Shown here: positions 7,951 through 17,201 of the stretch, one piece after another
Position numbering within the stretch: the stretch's first letter is position 1
Layout of the letters: each line of letters starts with the position of its first letter
NCBI GenBank assembly: GCA_902587165.1
Contig: CACIKF010000001.1
Coordinates: forward strand, 124,001-188,000
Reading direction: 5' to 3'
From: Puniceicoccaceae bacterium
Lineage (GTDB): Bacteria; Verrucomicrobiota; Verrucomicrobiia; Opitutales; Coraliomargaritaceae
DNA: 64,000 nucleotides
Position numbers and translations under genes: made by a program
The notes under the pieces: generated by a model
Database searches by the model: none
What the model saw: the letters and a program-made list of their open reading frames with translations, nothing else
Told to the model about the DNA's origin: nothing

Positions 7951-9645
7951 TCAATAAGATTGATCTGGAACCACATCCACCCAGGTCTCATCGATAATCT
8001 TGCGAGCCTGATTACCGAGAGTCGCCTCTTTCCATAGGTCAGACTCTTCGAATAACTCAGTCTTGATCTTATTCATCGCATTTCGTTTCAGCGTCTCATT
8101 TAGGGATTTCAGCAGCACGGTTTTCTGTGAATCGAAATCGGTAGGATTCTTGGCCTGCAGCGCGGCAAGGTCGCGTTGATATGTCTCGTGCGCACGCCGT
8201 GAGAACTCATCCATCAAGTCATACAAGGCTTGATAGACCTCAGCGATCTGGCCGCCATCAACGTCCTTAATATACTGCTCACGGATCGCGTCCATGCTCG
8301 CAACTTTCTCCGGCATCTGAGCGGCGAGGTTATTCTCCTCGCCATAGTCTTTCTGAATATTGAAAAGCTTATACTCACCGGAGACAAGATGCTTCATCAG
8401 TTTATAATCACCGATCACAATCGAGCTAATCGGCGGGTGATAGTGACATGTGTAGTGATGAATGATACCCGGCGCCGCACGCTCAACCGTGCCTGTGTTG
8501 CCCTTCTCAAATACATCGCGTAAGCTGCCACCATCATTATTCTCGGGCAATGGCGCTTGGCTGCCGCTCAAGTCATGAAAGGTCGCCAACAAATCCCACT
8601 GGACTATGGGCACATGACACTCGGAACCGGGTTCAATACCCGGCCCTGAAATAAGCGTGGGCACACGCAACCCTCCCTCAAACATGGAGCGTTTGCCTCC
8701 CTGAAGCGGCCCATTGTATCGGACTCGCTTGCCGTTTACATCGCGCCATCTTGCGAAGCCACCGCCATTGTCGGAACTGAAAAAAATGTAGGTGCTATCC
8801 AGCTCTCCCTTCGCTTCAAGCGCATCGATGATGCTGCCGACCGTCAGATCCATTTCCTCAATCATGGCCGCGTAGGTAATGGCTTTATTCACACTCGATT
8901 TGGGCGATTCGATATCTTTTGTATCACGCCCTTCTGCAATCCATCGCGCCTTATTACGCTCAAAGGCTTCGTCGGTACACATGAATGGAATATGTGGCGC
9001 GTAGTGCGAGACCATCACATAAAAGGGCTGCTTGCCAGCATACTCATTAATGAAGGCAACGGAATCGTCGCGCAGCGAATACAAGCGCTTTGGATTGTCG
9101 GGCGGAAATGATGTTTTTTTGGAAATGGGGTCCCAATATGAGCCGTGACCGTTGCCATTTCCCCCGGGCTCATCGGGGTTTTCATCCGTTACATCATACC
9201 CCGATTCATCGGCACGCCCCATTGGGCCACTGCCCTTGCCAAACATCGCTGTGATATAACCACGACCTGCAGCCTTTAACATTTCTGCGATCGTGATCTC
9301 ATCAGCATAGCCATTCGGACGCTGGATTGGTGAGAGCACATCAAAGACATTGCGATAATGCATGCGCGCTGACGATTGACCATGCTGAATGCTCATGCGC
9401 GAGCCAGTACATGTCGGCGTCGGCGCGTAGGCGACGGTATAACGTGCGCCCAGATCCGCCAAACGATCCAAGCCAGGCGTCTGGATGAAGTCGTGCTTGG
9501 TGCTCGAGTCGTCGTCCATCATTTGCACAGAGGTATCGGCATAGCCTAAGTCATCGGCGTAAATGATAATAAAATTGGGTGCCTTGTCAGCCGATAAGGT
9601 GACACTGCTGAGGACGAGAGGTAGAAAAAGCAATAGCTGTTTCAT
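7951..9645 (-). CDS. sulfatase-like protein with atypical C-T-G-S-R active site
   Basis: 564 residues with a signal peptide (QLLLFLPLVLSSVTLSA). The fold is clearly type I sulfatase: A-D-D-L-G, H-Y-A-P-H, S-D-N-G-G and GGKRSMFEGGLRVP. The maturation site, however, reads C-T-G-S-R (Cys79 to Arg83), with Gly where Pro or Ala is expected. The usual G-K-W-H reads G-K-G-S-G (Lys137), so the active-site His is missing. Formylglycine formation or catalysis may therefore be altered or lost. A long helical tail follows the core. It is related to 3356 and 9663. Alternatives are an inactive glycan-binding protein or an enzyme using a different mechanism. Confidence 0.85.
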   Translation of the reverse strand: MKQLLLFLPLVLSSVTLSADKAPNFIIIYADDLGYADTSVQMMDDDSSTKHDFIQTPGLDRLADLGARYTVAYAPTPTCTGSRMSIQHGQSSARMHYRNVFDVLSPIQRPNGYADEITIAEMLKAAGRGYITAMFGKGSGPMGRADESGYDVTDENPDEPGGNGNGHGSYWDPISKKTSFPPDNPKRLYSLRDDSVAFINEYAGKQPFYVMVSHYAPHIPFMCTDEAFERNKARWIAEGRDTKDIESPKSSVNKAITYAAMIEEMDLTVGSIIDALEAKGELDSTYIFFSSDNGGGFARWRDVNGKRVRYNGPLQGGKRSMFEGGLRVPTLISGPGIEPGSECHVPIVQWDLLATFHDLSGSQAPLPENNDGGSLRDVFEKGNTGTVERAAPGIIHHYTCHYHPPISSIVIGDYKLMKHLVSGEYKLFNIQKDYGEENNLAAQMPEKVASMDAIREQYIKDVDGGQIAEVYQALYDLMDEFSRRAHETYQRDLAALQAKNPTDFDSQKTVLLKSLNETLKRNAMNKIKTELFEESDLWKEATLGNQARKIIDETWVDVVPDQSY

Positions 9646-9662
9646 AACAAATAGATGATCAA

Positions 9663-11240
9663 TTAGTTTGTATCAGCGGTTCCGCGCTCCTCATGGAGGC
9701 GAATCATTCGAATACATTTTTCCTCCTGTGAGGACTGGAAGTTTACATGGTTTTGTGAGACATCCACAGCATAAGCTTTTTGCTTATTGGTAGGATCGGC
9801 TGCAAGTTCGTCCTTAAGCTTGACCAAGCGCTTTTCTCCGCTCTCGAGCCAGCCGCCCTGCAACTGGGCGAGATAATTACGACGCGTCGTGGTCACAGTT
9901 TCGGCGTTCACTCGGTTGAGATAGTCTGCACGGCGCTTATCTAAACTTGCCACAAGCTCCGGCATCTGCTTCGCAAGGTTGGTCTTTTCGCTCAGATCAT
10001 TGGCCACATTGTAGAGCTCATACTCGAGCGTATCCAGATTCTTGCGCAACTTAAAATCGCCAACGCGGATCATAGATTCAGGCTCACCGGTATGCCAAGG
10101 GAAGTGGAAGACTAGTTCCTCAGTATTGCGCATAACTTTGCCCTCGTCGCCATTAAACCATACATCCTTGAGGCTACCGCCATCCAGGTCAGCTGGCAGC
10201 GGCTCGGTGCCGCCGGCGAGATCATAAAAGGTCTGCAAGAAATCCCACTGCACCATCGGCACAGATGTGTAAGTCCCCGGATCAATACCCGGACCACGGA
10301 CGATGGATGGCATTCGCAAGCCACCTTCGAGAAGGTTGCCCTTACCTCCTCGCAGCGGATTATTGCCACGGAAACCGCCGCCATTGTCGGAGGTAAAGAG
10401 GACATAAGTATTATCTGCAATGCCAAGCTCATCCAAGGTATCAAGGATCATGCCAAACGCGCGGTCGGTATCATCTAACATCGCCGCATAATTAATCAAC
10501 CAACCATTGGTATACATGCCGACCGGAATTTCTTCTTCAGGGGCGTAGTCCTTATCTTCACCTTTCTTAGGGCGCGGAAGTTTCTTGTATTTGTCGCGAG
10601 TCGCTTGAAGCGAGTCGTGCCAGATATGCATCGCGTAGTGTGAAAGCTGCACATAGAAGGGTTTACCCGCATTGACTTGTTCGCGCATAAATTCATTAGT
10701 TAATTCCGTCAGTGAAAAAATACGCTTGGGGTCATCGTCAGGTAGCGGTGTCTTGCCGTCATCCATGAAGTCACCTGGGCCATTGCCGTTATTGTCTCCA
10801 TCAAGTATGTCGTAACCCGCAGCGGCTGGTTTGATACATTCATTATGCCACTTACCGAAGTGCGCCGTCACATACTGTGGGTCCACCTGCTTTAGAGCCT
10901 GTGGGATCGTGATCTGGCCGCGATAGTCCTTCTTCACTTCAACCGCAGATAGTGTGGTCAAGCGCATGCGAGCCGGCGTCATACCGTGCAATAAGCTGTT
11001 ACGCGACGGCGCGCAAAGTGGCGCAGGCGAGTAACATGCAGACAAGACACGGCCACCAGCAGCGAGACGCTCAAGGCTGGGCGTCTGGAAGTAGTCGCTA
11101 CGCGTTTCTGGATTGCCCTCAATCATCTCAACTGAGGTCTGAGCCCAACCGAGGTCATCTATGTAGATTAGGACAAAGTTAGGTACTTTGGCAGCCAGTG
11201 TAGTCGCGAAAAATAAAGTCAATAAGAGCGATACCTTCAT
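9663..11240 (-). CDS. exported type I sulfatase (paralogue group of four)
   Basis: 525 residues with a signal peptide (VSLLLTLFFATTLAA). The formylglycine site is C-A-P-S-R at Cys76, followed by NSLLHGM. Metal ligands I-D-D-L-G, then G-K-W-H, H-Y-A-M-H, S-D-N-G-G and GGKGNLLEGG are all present, so this is the most canonical of the four related paralogues together with the 964 gene. It has the shared QWDFLQTFYDLAGG block and a C-terminal tail with Lys/Glu-rich helices. It is predicted to desulfate the glycan outside the cytoplasm. It begins 26 bases after the GH127 stop and ends 17 bases before the next sulfatase start. Confidence 0.93.
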   Translation of the reverse strand: MKVSLLLTLFFATTLAAKVPNFVLIYIDDLGWAQTSVEMIEGNPETRSDYFQTPSLERLAAGGRVLSACYSPAPLCAPSRNSLLHGMTPARMRLTTLSAVEVKKDYRGQITIPQALKQVDPQYVTAHFGKWHNECIKPAAAGYDILDGDNNGNGPGDFMDDGKTPLPDDDPKRIFSLTELTNEFMREQVNAGKPFYVQLSHYAMHIWHDSLQATRDKYKKLPRPKKGEDKDYAPEEEIPVGMYTNGWLINYAAMLDDTDRAFGMILDTLDELGIADNTYVLFTSDNGGGFRGNNPLRGGKGNLLEGGLRMPSIVRGPGIDPGTYTSVPMVQWDFLQTFYDLAGGTEPLPADLDGGSLKDVWFNGDEGKVMRNTEELVFHFPWHTGEPESMIRVGDFKLRKNLDTLEYELYNVANDLSEKTNLAKQMPELVASLDKRRADYLNRVNAETVTTTRRNYLAQLQGGWLESGEKRLVKLKDELAADPTNKQKAYAVDVSQNHVNFQSSQEEKCIRMIRLHEERGTADTN

Positions 11241-11266
11241 CGATTATATAATTATTTAAATATAAA

Positions 11267-13828
11267 TTAAAAATGCCTTGCTTGACGGAGATTCAATTCC
11301 AGATCAAACAACCCGACTGACTTACCCGCTTGCGCTTCTATATTGATACGCAGTCCCCCACAGGTCAGCTCGGCTGCTGGGTGGATCGTATTGAAACGAT
11401 CCTTCGTGACTCCGTAAGCATCGGTGATATATTTCTCAAAAGGATACCAACTGCCATCGAGCAAATACTCAATTTTCCAATCCGCCGGCACATCGACTTG
11501 ATCGTTACTCACCCAGAAGAGGCCTAGGCGCTCCACTGTCTGAGGTTGGTCAAATATCATCTGGATCCACTCTTTAGAAGACTCCCCGGAGCTAATCCAT
11601 GCCTCGATCGTCGTGTCTGCAGACGAGTCTGGGCGACGGCCATCCTTGACCGCCTCAATAACACCATTCGCTGCGCAACTAGAAGCCGTGACAGTGCCAT
11701 ACTTAGACGGGTCGAAATGCACGCGGGAGAGTTGCGCTTGCGCACCTTCAATCGCGTCAGGCAACCAGACTACCATCGTCGCATTGCCACGGTTGTTCCA
11801 GTTCAGATATGGGACAAACTTTAGGCCCGCACTACGTGACTCACCATTCACAAGCTCGGCTGCGGGCACAGTTACAATGGGTGTGCCCTGTAAAATGCCG
11901 TCTTCGAATTGAGTCACTGTGCAGCTATCACTCGAAGGGAGTTCGGGTAGATAGAAACGCTGCACTACACCATCATTATCTGCTTCCTCAGCACACATAA
12001 CAAGAGGTCCACGAGTCAGAGACACACGACCACGGTTGTCGACAACCCTGTCATCACAAGTGTTAAAGCGTAAGTCCATCGGTAAATCTAACTCGATCAC
12101 ATCGCCGGTAACCCAAATACGGTTAATTTCAACAAAGCCCTTTATCACTTCAGCTTGAACCACTTCTCCGTTGACCTTCAAAGTCCATTTGGGTGCGGTT
12201 TGCTTGGTGTAGCTGTAAAGCTTACCTGGCACAAATTGCTCGCCTAAGGCCCAAGTAGGGATACGGAGCTTGATGGCAAACTGAGCAGGATACAGCAGGT
12301 CCGTTTCGATACGAATAGCACCTTCATATGGATACTCAGTTTCCTGCCTGAGAGTGAGCTCGGTATCGGCGACGGGAACTGTGACTTCATTACCTGAGTA
12401 GAGCAAAGCATACACAGTGTCGTCCTCTACCGCATACATATACCCTCCCACATGATTTATAACTCGTGCAATATTCGATGGGCAGCACGCACAGTCGAAC
12501 CACGGCGAACGACCCGCTGATCCATGATTAAACAACTGGTGGCCATCCGCCTCCAGCGGATTGACATAGAAGAACTTATTACCCTCCACGTTGATACCGG
12601 CAAGTGAGTTATTAAAAAGCGCAACTTCCGCAACATCGAAATATTTCGCGTCTTTGTGCAGCAGTGTCATCCGATGGTTGAAGAATAAATTGCCAATCGC
12701 CGCACAAGTTTCGTTGTAGGCATCGAGATTTGGCAGATCGTAATTTTCGCCAAAACCTTCGATGCCATGAATCGCTCCGAGACCGCCAGTGATATGCATC
12801 TTGGCATCAACAATATTTGTCCAAATTGCCTCCAATGCGTGGTTGTAAGTATCGTCTCCGGTGAGTGCACTGACGTCAGTCATCGCAGCATACATGTAGG
12901 CTGCACGCACTGCGTGGCCGACGGCAGTGGTCTGCTCCGCAACTGGCGCATGCTGCTGAGCATAAGTGGGAGACATGGTGCCCTTGCCATCTGGGCGATA
13001 TGTAACACCACGAATATCAAGAAACTTTTTGGCCATGTTCAGATAGAGCTCATTACCAGTGGCACGATAGAGACGGCACAATGCTAGCTCTGGCTCTTGA
13101 TGACCAGGCGCTTGATTGATCGGCACACCACCGTTGTAATTCGGGTCTCCGACGAAAAAGGCCTTGTTGACGTGCTGTGCACTCTTCTCGGCTATGTCCA
13201 GCCAAGCACGTTTGCCAGTGGCTTCAAAATAGGCAACTGCACCCTCGTAAAGGTGCCCCACATTGTAAAGTTCGTGGCTATGCACGACCCAGGAATATGG
13301 CTTCAGCCCCATTTCGGCCTCATCAGCGATTCCGCAGGTATGAGAAACATAGAGATAACCATCCTCTTGCTGAGCCATACCAATAATATTAATCAGCTCA
13401 TCCATCTGGGCTTCCAAGTTCGGATCGGCCTCTAGGTTGAGTAGGTAGGCTGCGCCCTCCATTACTTTATATAAATCTGAACTTACAAAGCGATGGGTGA
13501 ATGGCATTTCATCTTTTTCACCGCGTAAATAGGATCCACAACGGCGTAAATTCTCTGCAGCGCGCTCGGTCTTTCTCAAGGCAAAAGGCACTGTTTCATT
13601 CTTTTGCAGCTGCAAGCGTGGTAGCCAAAATGCATCGTTCAAAGCCACTTTGCAAAATGCAATAGGCGCTAAGGAGTAGTCCTGTTTTAGTTCTAGTGTA
13701 TTCATCGTATCGAAGTTATTGCCGAACTCGGCGGTAAATTTGGCCTGGTTGTACGAAAACTTTGTCTCCTTCGTCAACGCTAGGACTAGCACTACTGCGC
13801 CAGCCAGTGCCACCAATAAACCCAGCAT
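11267..13828 (-). CDS. GH127-type glycosidase (beta-L-arabinofuranosidase family)
   Basis: 853 residues. The N-terminus (1-19) is a hydrophobic anchor or signal (LLVALAGAVVLVLAL). An (alpha/alpha)6 domain starts near residue 60 with VALNDAFWLPRL, a GH127 hallmark. The Zn/catalytic residues of the characterised family are visible: E373-x-C375 in YNETCAA and the Cys pair C448-C449 in CACCPSN. One of the pair is the nucleophile in HypBA1 (family knowledge). Beta-sandwich domains follow to the C-terminus. The predicted activity is release of beta-linked L-arabinofuranose or a related sugar. If the second Met (residue 42) were the start, the protein would be cytosolic; the first is preferred because a hydrophobic anchor follows it. 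Confidence 0.87.
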   Translation of the reverse strand: MLGLLVALAGAVVLVLALTKETKFSYNQAKFTAEFGNNFDTMNTLELKQDYSLAPIAFCKVALNDAFWLPRLQLQKNETVPFALRKTERAAENLRRCGSYLRGEKDEMPFTHRFVSSDLYKVMEGAAYLLNLEADPNLEAQMDELINIIGMAQQEDGYLYVSHTCGIADEAEMGLKPYSWVVHSHELYNVGHLYEGAVAYFEATGKRAWLDIAEKSAQHVNKAFFVGDPNYNGGVPINQAPGHQEPELALCRLYRATGNELYLNMAKKFLDIRGVTYRPDGKGTMSPTYAQQHAPVAEQTTAVGHAVRAAYMYAAMTDVSALTGDDTYNHALEAIWTNIVDAKMHITGGLGAIHGIEGFGENYDLPNLDAYNETCAAIGNLFFNHRMTLLHKDAKYFDVAEVALFNNSLAGINVEGNKFFYVNPLEADGHQLFNHGSAGRSPWFDCACCPSNIARVINHVGGYMYAVEDDTVYALLYSGNEVTVPVADTELTLRQETEYPYEGAIRIETDLLYPAQFAIKLRIPTWALGEQFVPGKLYSYTKQTAPKWTLKVNGEVVQAEVIKGFVEINRIWVTGDVIELDLPMDLRFNTCDDRVVDNRGRVSLTRGPLVMCAEEADNDGVVQRFYLPELPSSDSCTVTQFEDGILQGTPIVTVPAAELVNGESRSAGLKFVPYLNWNNRGNATMVVWLPDAIEGAQAQLSRVHFDPSKYGTVTASSCAANGVIEAVKDGRRPDSSADTTIEAWISSGESSKEWIQMIFDQPQTVERLGLFWVSNDQVDVPADWKIEYLLDGSWYPFEKYITDAYGVTKDRFNTIHPAAELTCGGLRINIEAQAGKSVGLFDLELNLRQARHF

Positions 13829-13933
13829 TTTTGTAGTAATTTATAATTGTATTATGAGCGATTAAAATAGTAGGGGTGTCGAAATGCAGGTATTAAGCCA
13901 TTCGTCGAATCAGCATATTTTGAAAAGCCATAT

Positions 13934-16900
13934 CTATTTAGGCCGTCGCCACGATTCAGGCGAAATAAATTGATACTCTGGCTCATCGCCCTTCTTCGAC
14001 TTAACGGTCAGTCGTGTGCGATGCCCATCTTGATAGTAGTAGAGATCCACTCGGTGTAAGCCCTGCTTTAGCCCGACACTCCCTTCCGCTTCCCATGCAT
14101 CCACATAGGAGTGCGTATCTAAATCAACTAGCACTTGCCCATCAATCACAATCCTCGCGCCATCATCCGCATGTAGGTGGAAGTGATACACTTCATCGAC
14201 TGGCACACTGAGATAGCTGGTTAGGTGTAAAGCATAACTCTCTGAGCGATCGCCAGCAATCGCTGCGACTTGAATATTTTGATTGAACTGATCGATTGAT
14301 AAAGTCCCGGTTCGCGTAGGTTCTAAATTTTCAAAATCAGGTAGTCTCGTGCTCTTATTGCCTAATTCATAATAACGATAGAACATGCCAGGCTGAGTCG
14401 TTGCTAAATCCACTTCCGATGGCTTCAATTCGGTTGCCGTGTAGACCATATCATACGGCGTGTAGTTCGACCCATCCTCAGCAAAGGCGAGCAGCTTGAA
14501 GTTTGTCGTTGCATCGATTGAGATCGCTGTATCCCAAATCGTTGAGTCTGAAGTCGGCACGGAGCCATCGGTGGTGTAACGTATGGCGGTGCCAGGAAGT
14601 AAATTCTCTATATCAACTGTTACGGACCCATGGAAAATGCGTGCGCGTGGCGTCGACCACACAAGGGTCTCATAGGATTTAAGTTTTTCGCCTAGAGTCA
14701 ATTCAACCTGTGCAGATGATTGATCACTAGTGAATTCGACTGCGGTGCTACGTGAAACCGCTTCACCTGGACCACTCGCCGCGATCAGGGAGCGATCCTC
14801 AGTGTAGGGCGCAATGATCGTCTCCTTCAATGGGTTGCCGTTTACTTCAGCAAGCAAGGTCACTTGATCTCCCTCAAATTGACGGTCTACGCGTGCATGA
14901 ACCCACTGAGTCTTCCCTTCGATAACAACGGGTGTAAACGTTTCGATATAATCCCAAGTAGATGGCAAGTGTGGTGCGAAAGTAAACTGCTGATCGGGAA
15001 TGCTGTAATCCAGTCCAGCCAACCACTCGATCATAGGCAACACATGCGCTAGGTCCCAGTTGTAGTAACGTGAACCCCATGCCTTGTGATTCTCTTCCCA
15101 TGCTTCGGGTGCAACAGGATAGCCCCACTCTCGATGCATCGCATTGGTATGGTTTAAAGTCGTCAAAATGCCCGCGTAAGCTTGATCCTGGCGAAACATT
15201 CCATCGATCGCTAGCCATGTGCTGATCGTCGAACATCGGAAGATGCCATTAGGAGGACTGTCAGCCGCGCGAGTATTGACACCAACTGGCGAGGCAAAAC
15301 CCTTATCCGTATCGAGGACATACTCTTCGACCATCTGCTCACCCCACTCTTTTGGCATCGCCACGGACTGAAGTGCGGAGAGGGCCCAGATATCTTTCCA
15401 CGGCACTCCGCGTCCGCCGTAAAAACCATCCCAACGCCCCGACCATTGATGTTTGAAACTTTTAACCATCTGAGGGCGGAAGGACTGCCAGTGCTCGGCG
15501 TCGTTTGTTTCGCCAAGTGCTGATGCCATGTTCGAAAGCGCATCGACTGCGTTTACTTCGGTGCCGAAACTCTTAGTGGGCCCATTGCCGTCCCAATAAA
15601 GCGGTTTGAAGACCTTGCCATAAACCTCTTCCAAATACTTTTTGTCACCTGAGCGACGATACTGTTGCCATGCCGGCTCGGTCGCACCGACGAAGACCAT
15701 CCGCACCAAGGGAGAATACCAGCCCTTACCAAAATTATCGGGCATGTTGTTGGCCTTATTTTTAAACGGTACCATGAATTGCCACGATAGCGCATTGCCA
15801 TGTCCATACTGCCACTTATCGGCGACCCATGAGCCGGCTTGAATGTAGGCCCATGAATCCCACAGGTGCAGCCCCATGAAGTTGTTGACCGCCGTCTGCG
15901 TGTGCGGGTATTTCAGCCAACCCTCGCCAATATCGCGGAAATACATAAAATTGAGCGCCCAAAGATAGTAGTATGTTTCAACTGCCTTCTCGTCCGAACA
16001 GCGAAAATAAGGAATCTGTTCGTTGAGCAGATTATTGATCCACTCAGTCTTTACTGCCATTGCTGGCATCGCTTCGGCATTGCCTTGCTGTGTGCGAGAA
16101 AGTGCATCGGAATATTCATCCGCAACCGCTAGCGTAAGCGATACGGGCTGATCTGCTGGCAAGTTCAAGACAAAGGAGTAGCCGAGATTACCTTTCGGCC
16201 GCTTGGACCACTTAACATCCTCCATCGGCACGCTGGAACTGTAGACAAAGCTCAGGCCGTCATACATCATGCGCCCAAGCTTCGTAGGTTCGCCGTAGAG
16301 GGGCTTGGCGATTGCCGTGCCAGCCTCTAGTAAGCGCAGCGCATTGGCCGACTCGTCAAATGTGATTTCAGATTCACAAGTGCGTGAAAAACTACCTTCT
16401 ACGTCGTCACCATCAAATCTTGGAACCTTACTAGGCTCCCAAAAGCTTTCACCCTCAAAACGAATGGATACATCCTTATCGGACACGATCACCGTCGTGA
16501 GCACATCATCGCGGCTAATGAATTTATCTTCGTTAATGTTCACTCCAGCAATTTCGTAGTTGGCAACCATCTTATCTGGGCGCCAGTTCAAAGTCTTTGG
16601 TTTTGGGTGCTTATGTTCGCTGCCGTCAACGATCAAGGTCCCATATGCAGAACGCGTCTTGCGCCAAAATTCCCAACCCCAGGAGTCGTGGCCATCACCG
16701 CCGACCTCAGACTGCACAATCGCATTGCCACGTGCACGACCATCACGAAAGAGCGGGTGAGTGAAACCAAGTGTTTCTGACTCCAAATATTCTTCCCAGT
16801 CGGCACCAAACGAGCCCGCCACATAGTAGAGCTTATTACCCGCGATGAAGCCATAGTGCTCCCCCTGAATATCACGCTCAAGCATTTCGCAATAATCAGC

Positions 16901-17050
16901 GCGTGGTGGAATACTAGTAGACTCTACACTATCAGCAGATTGACCCACAGAGTGCGGATCGTCCTGAGGAGCATTGTCGTGAGGCGCACTGCAGCCATTA
17001 GAAAAAGCAGCTAAAAAACTAAGGCTCAGAAATGAAATAAGAAAACGCAT
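13934..17050 (-). CDS. MGH1/GH63-like glycosidase lipoprotein with FN3-associated and PA14 domains
   Basis: 1038 residues from the ATG at 17050. I prefer this start to an upstream TTG because it is followed by a lipoprotein signal ending FSNGC. An N-terminal beta-sandwich (about 50-330) precedes an (alpha/alpha)6 barrel with LHLWDSWAY (Asp near 398) and a later region NWDLAHVLPMIEWLAG, resembling the clan containing GH63 and YgjK, where the W-D-S Asp is the general acid. A chitobiase-C/FN3-associated repeat (AIRYTTDGSVPTSDST) follows. The last about 150 residues are a PA14 domain (LHADDGARIVIDG), often glycan binding. It is probably an outer-surface exo-glycosidase; the linkage is unknown. 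Confidence 0.78.
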   Translation of the reverse strand: MRFLISFLSLSFLAAFSNGCSAPHDNAPQDDPHSVGQSADSVESTSIPPRADYCEMLERDIQGEHYGFIAGNKLYYVAGSFGADWEEYLESETLGFTHPLFRDGRARGNAIVQSEVGGDGHDSWGWEFWRKTRSAYGTLIVDGSEHKHPKPKTLNWRPDKMVANYEIAGVNINEDKFISRDDVLTTVIVSDKDVSIRFEGESFWEPSKVPRFDGDDVEGSFSRTCESEITFDESANALRLLEAGTAIAKPLYGEPTKLGRMMYDGLSFVYSSSVPMEDVKWSKRPKGNLGYSFVLNLPADQPVSLTLAVADEYSDALSRTQQGNAEAMPAMAVKTEWINNLLNEQIPYFRCSDEKAVETYYYLWALNFMYFRDIGEGWLKYPHTQTAVNNFMGLHLWDSWAYIQAGSWVADKWQYGHGNALSWQFMVPFKNKANNMPDNFGKGWYSPLVRMVFVGATEPAWQQYRRSGDKKYLEEVYGKVFKPLYWDGNGPTKSFGTEVNAVDALSNMASALGETNDAEHWQSFRPQMVKSFKHQWSGRWDGFYGGRGVPWKDIWALSALQSVAMPKEWGEQMVEEYVLDTDKGFASPVGVNTRAADSPPNGIFRCSTISTWLAIDGMFRQDQAYAGILTTLNHTNAMHREWGYPVAPEAWEENHKAWGSRYYNWDLAHVLPMIEWLAGLDYSIPDQQFTFAPHLPSTWDYIETFTPVVIEGKTQWVHARVDRQFEGDQVTLLAEVNGNPLKETIIAPYTEDRSLIAASGPGEAVSRSTAVEFTSDQSSAQVELTLGEKLKSYETLVWSTPRARIFHGSVTVDIENLLPGTAIRYTTDGSVPTSDSTIWDTAISIDATTNFKLLAFAEDGSNYTPYDMVYTATELKPSEVDLATTQPGMFYRYYELGNKSTRLPDFENLEPTRTGTLSIDQFNQNIQVAAIAGDRSESYALHLTSYLSVPVDEVYHFHLHADDGARIVIDGQVLVDLDTHSYVDAWEAEGSVGLKQGLHRVDLYYYQDGHRTRLTVKSKKGDEPEYQFISPESWRRPK

Positions 17051-17201
17051 GATTGATAAAGGATGGCATCCCAAAAACAGGATGTCTGTATAATACATGA
17101 TCCAGAAAGTATTACCATTGGTGAACACGACCAAAAACTGTCATATTGCGCCAATTTTGTAGAAAATACTATTTAAATATATTCGGATTTTCTCAGATCG
17201 C

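Noticed and set aside
17051-17134. Upstream start (TTG) of the MGH1-like gene
   Set aside because: The ATG at 17050 is followed by a clean lipoprotein signal, while the extra 28 residues are not signal-like.
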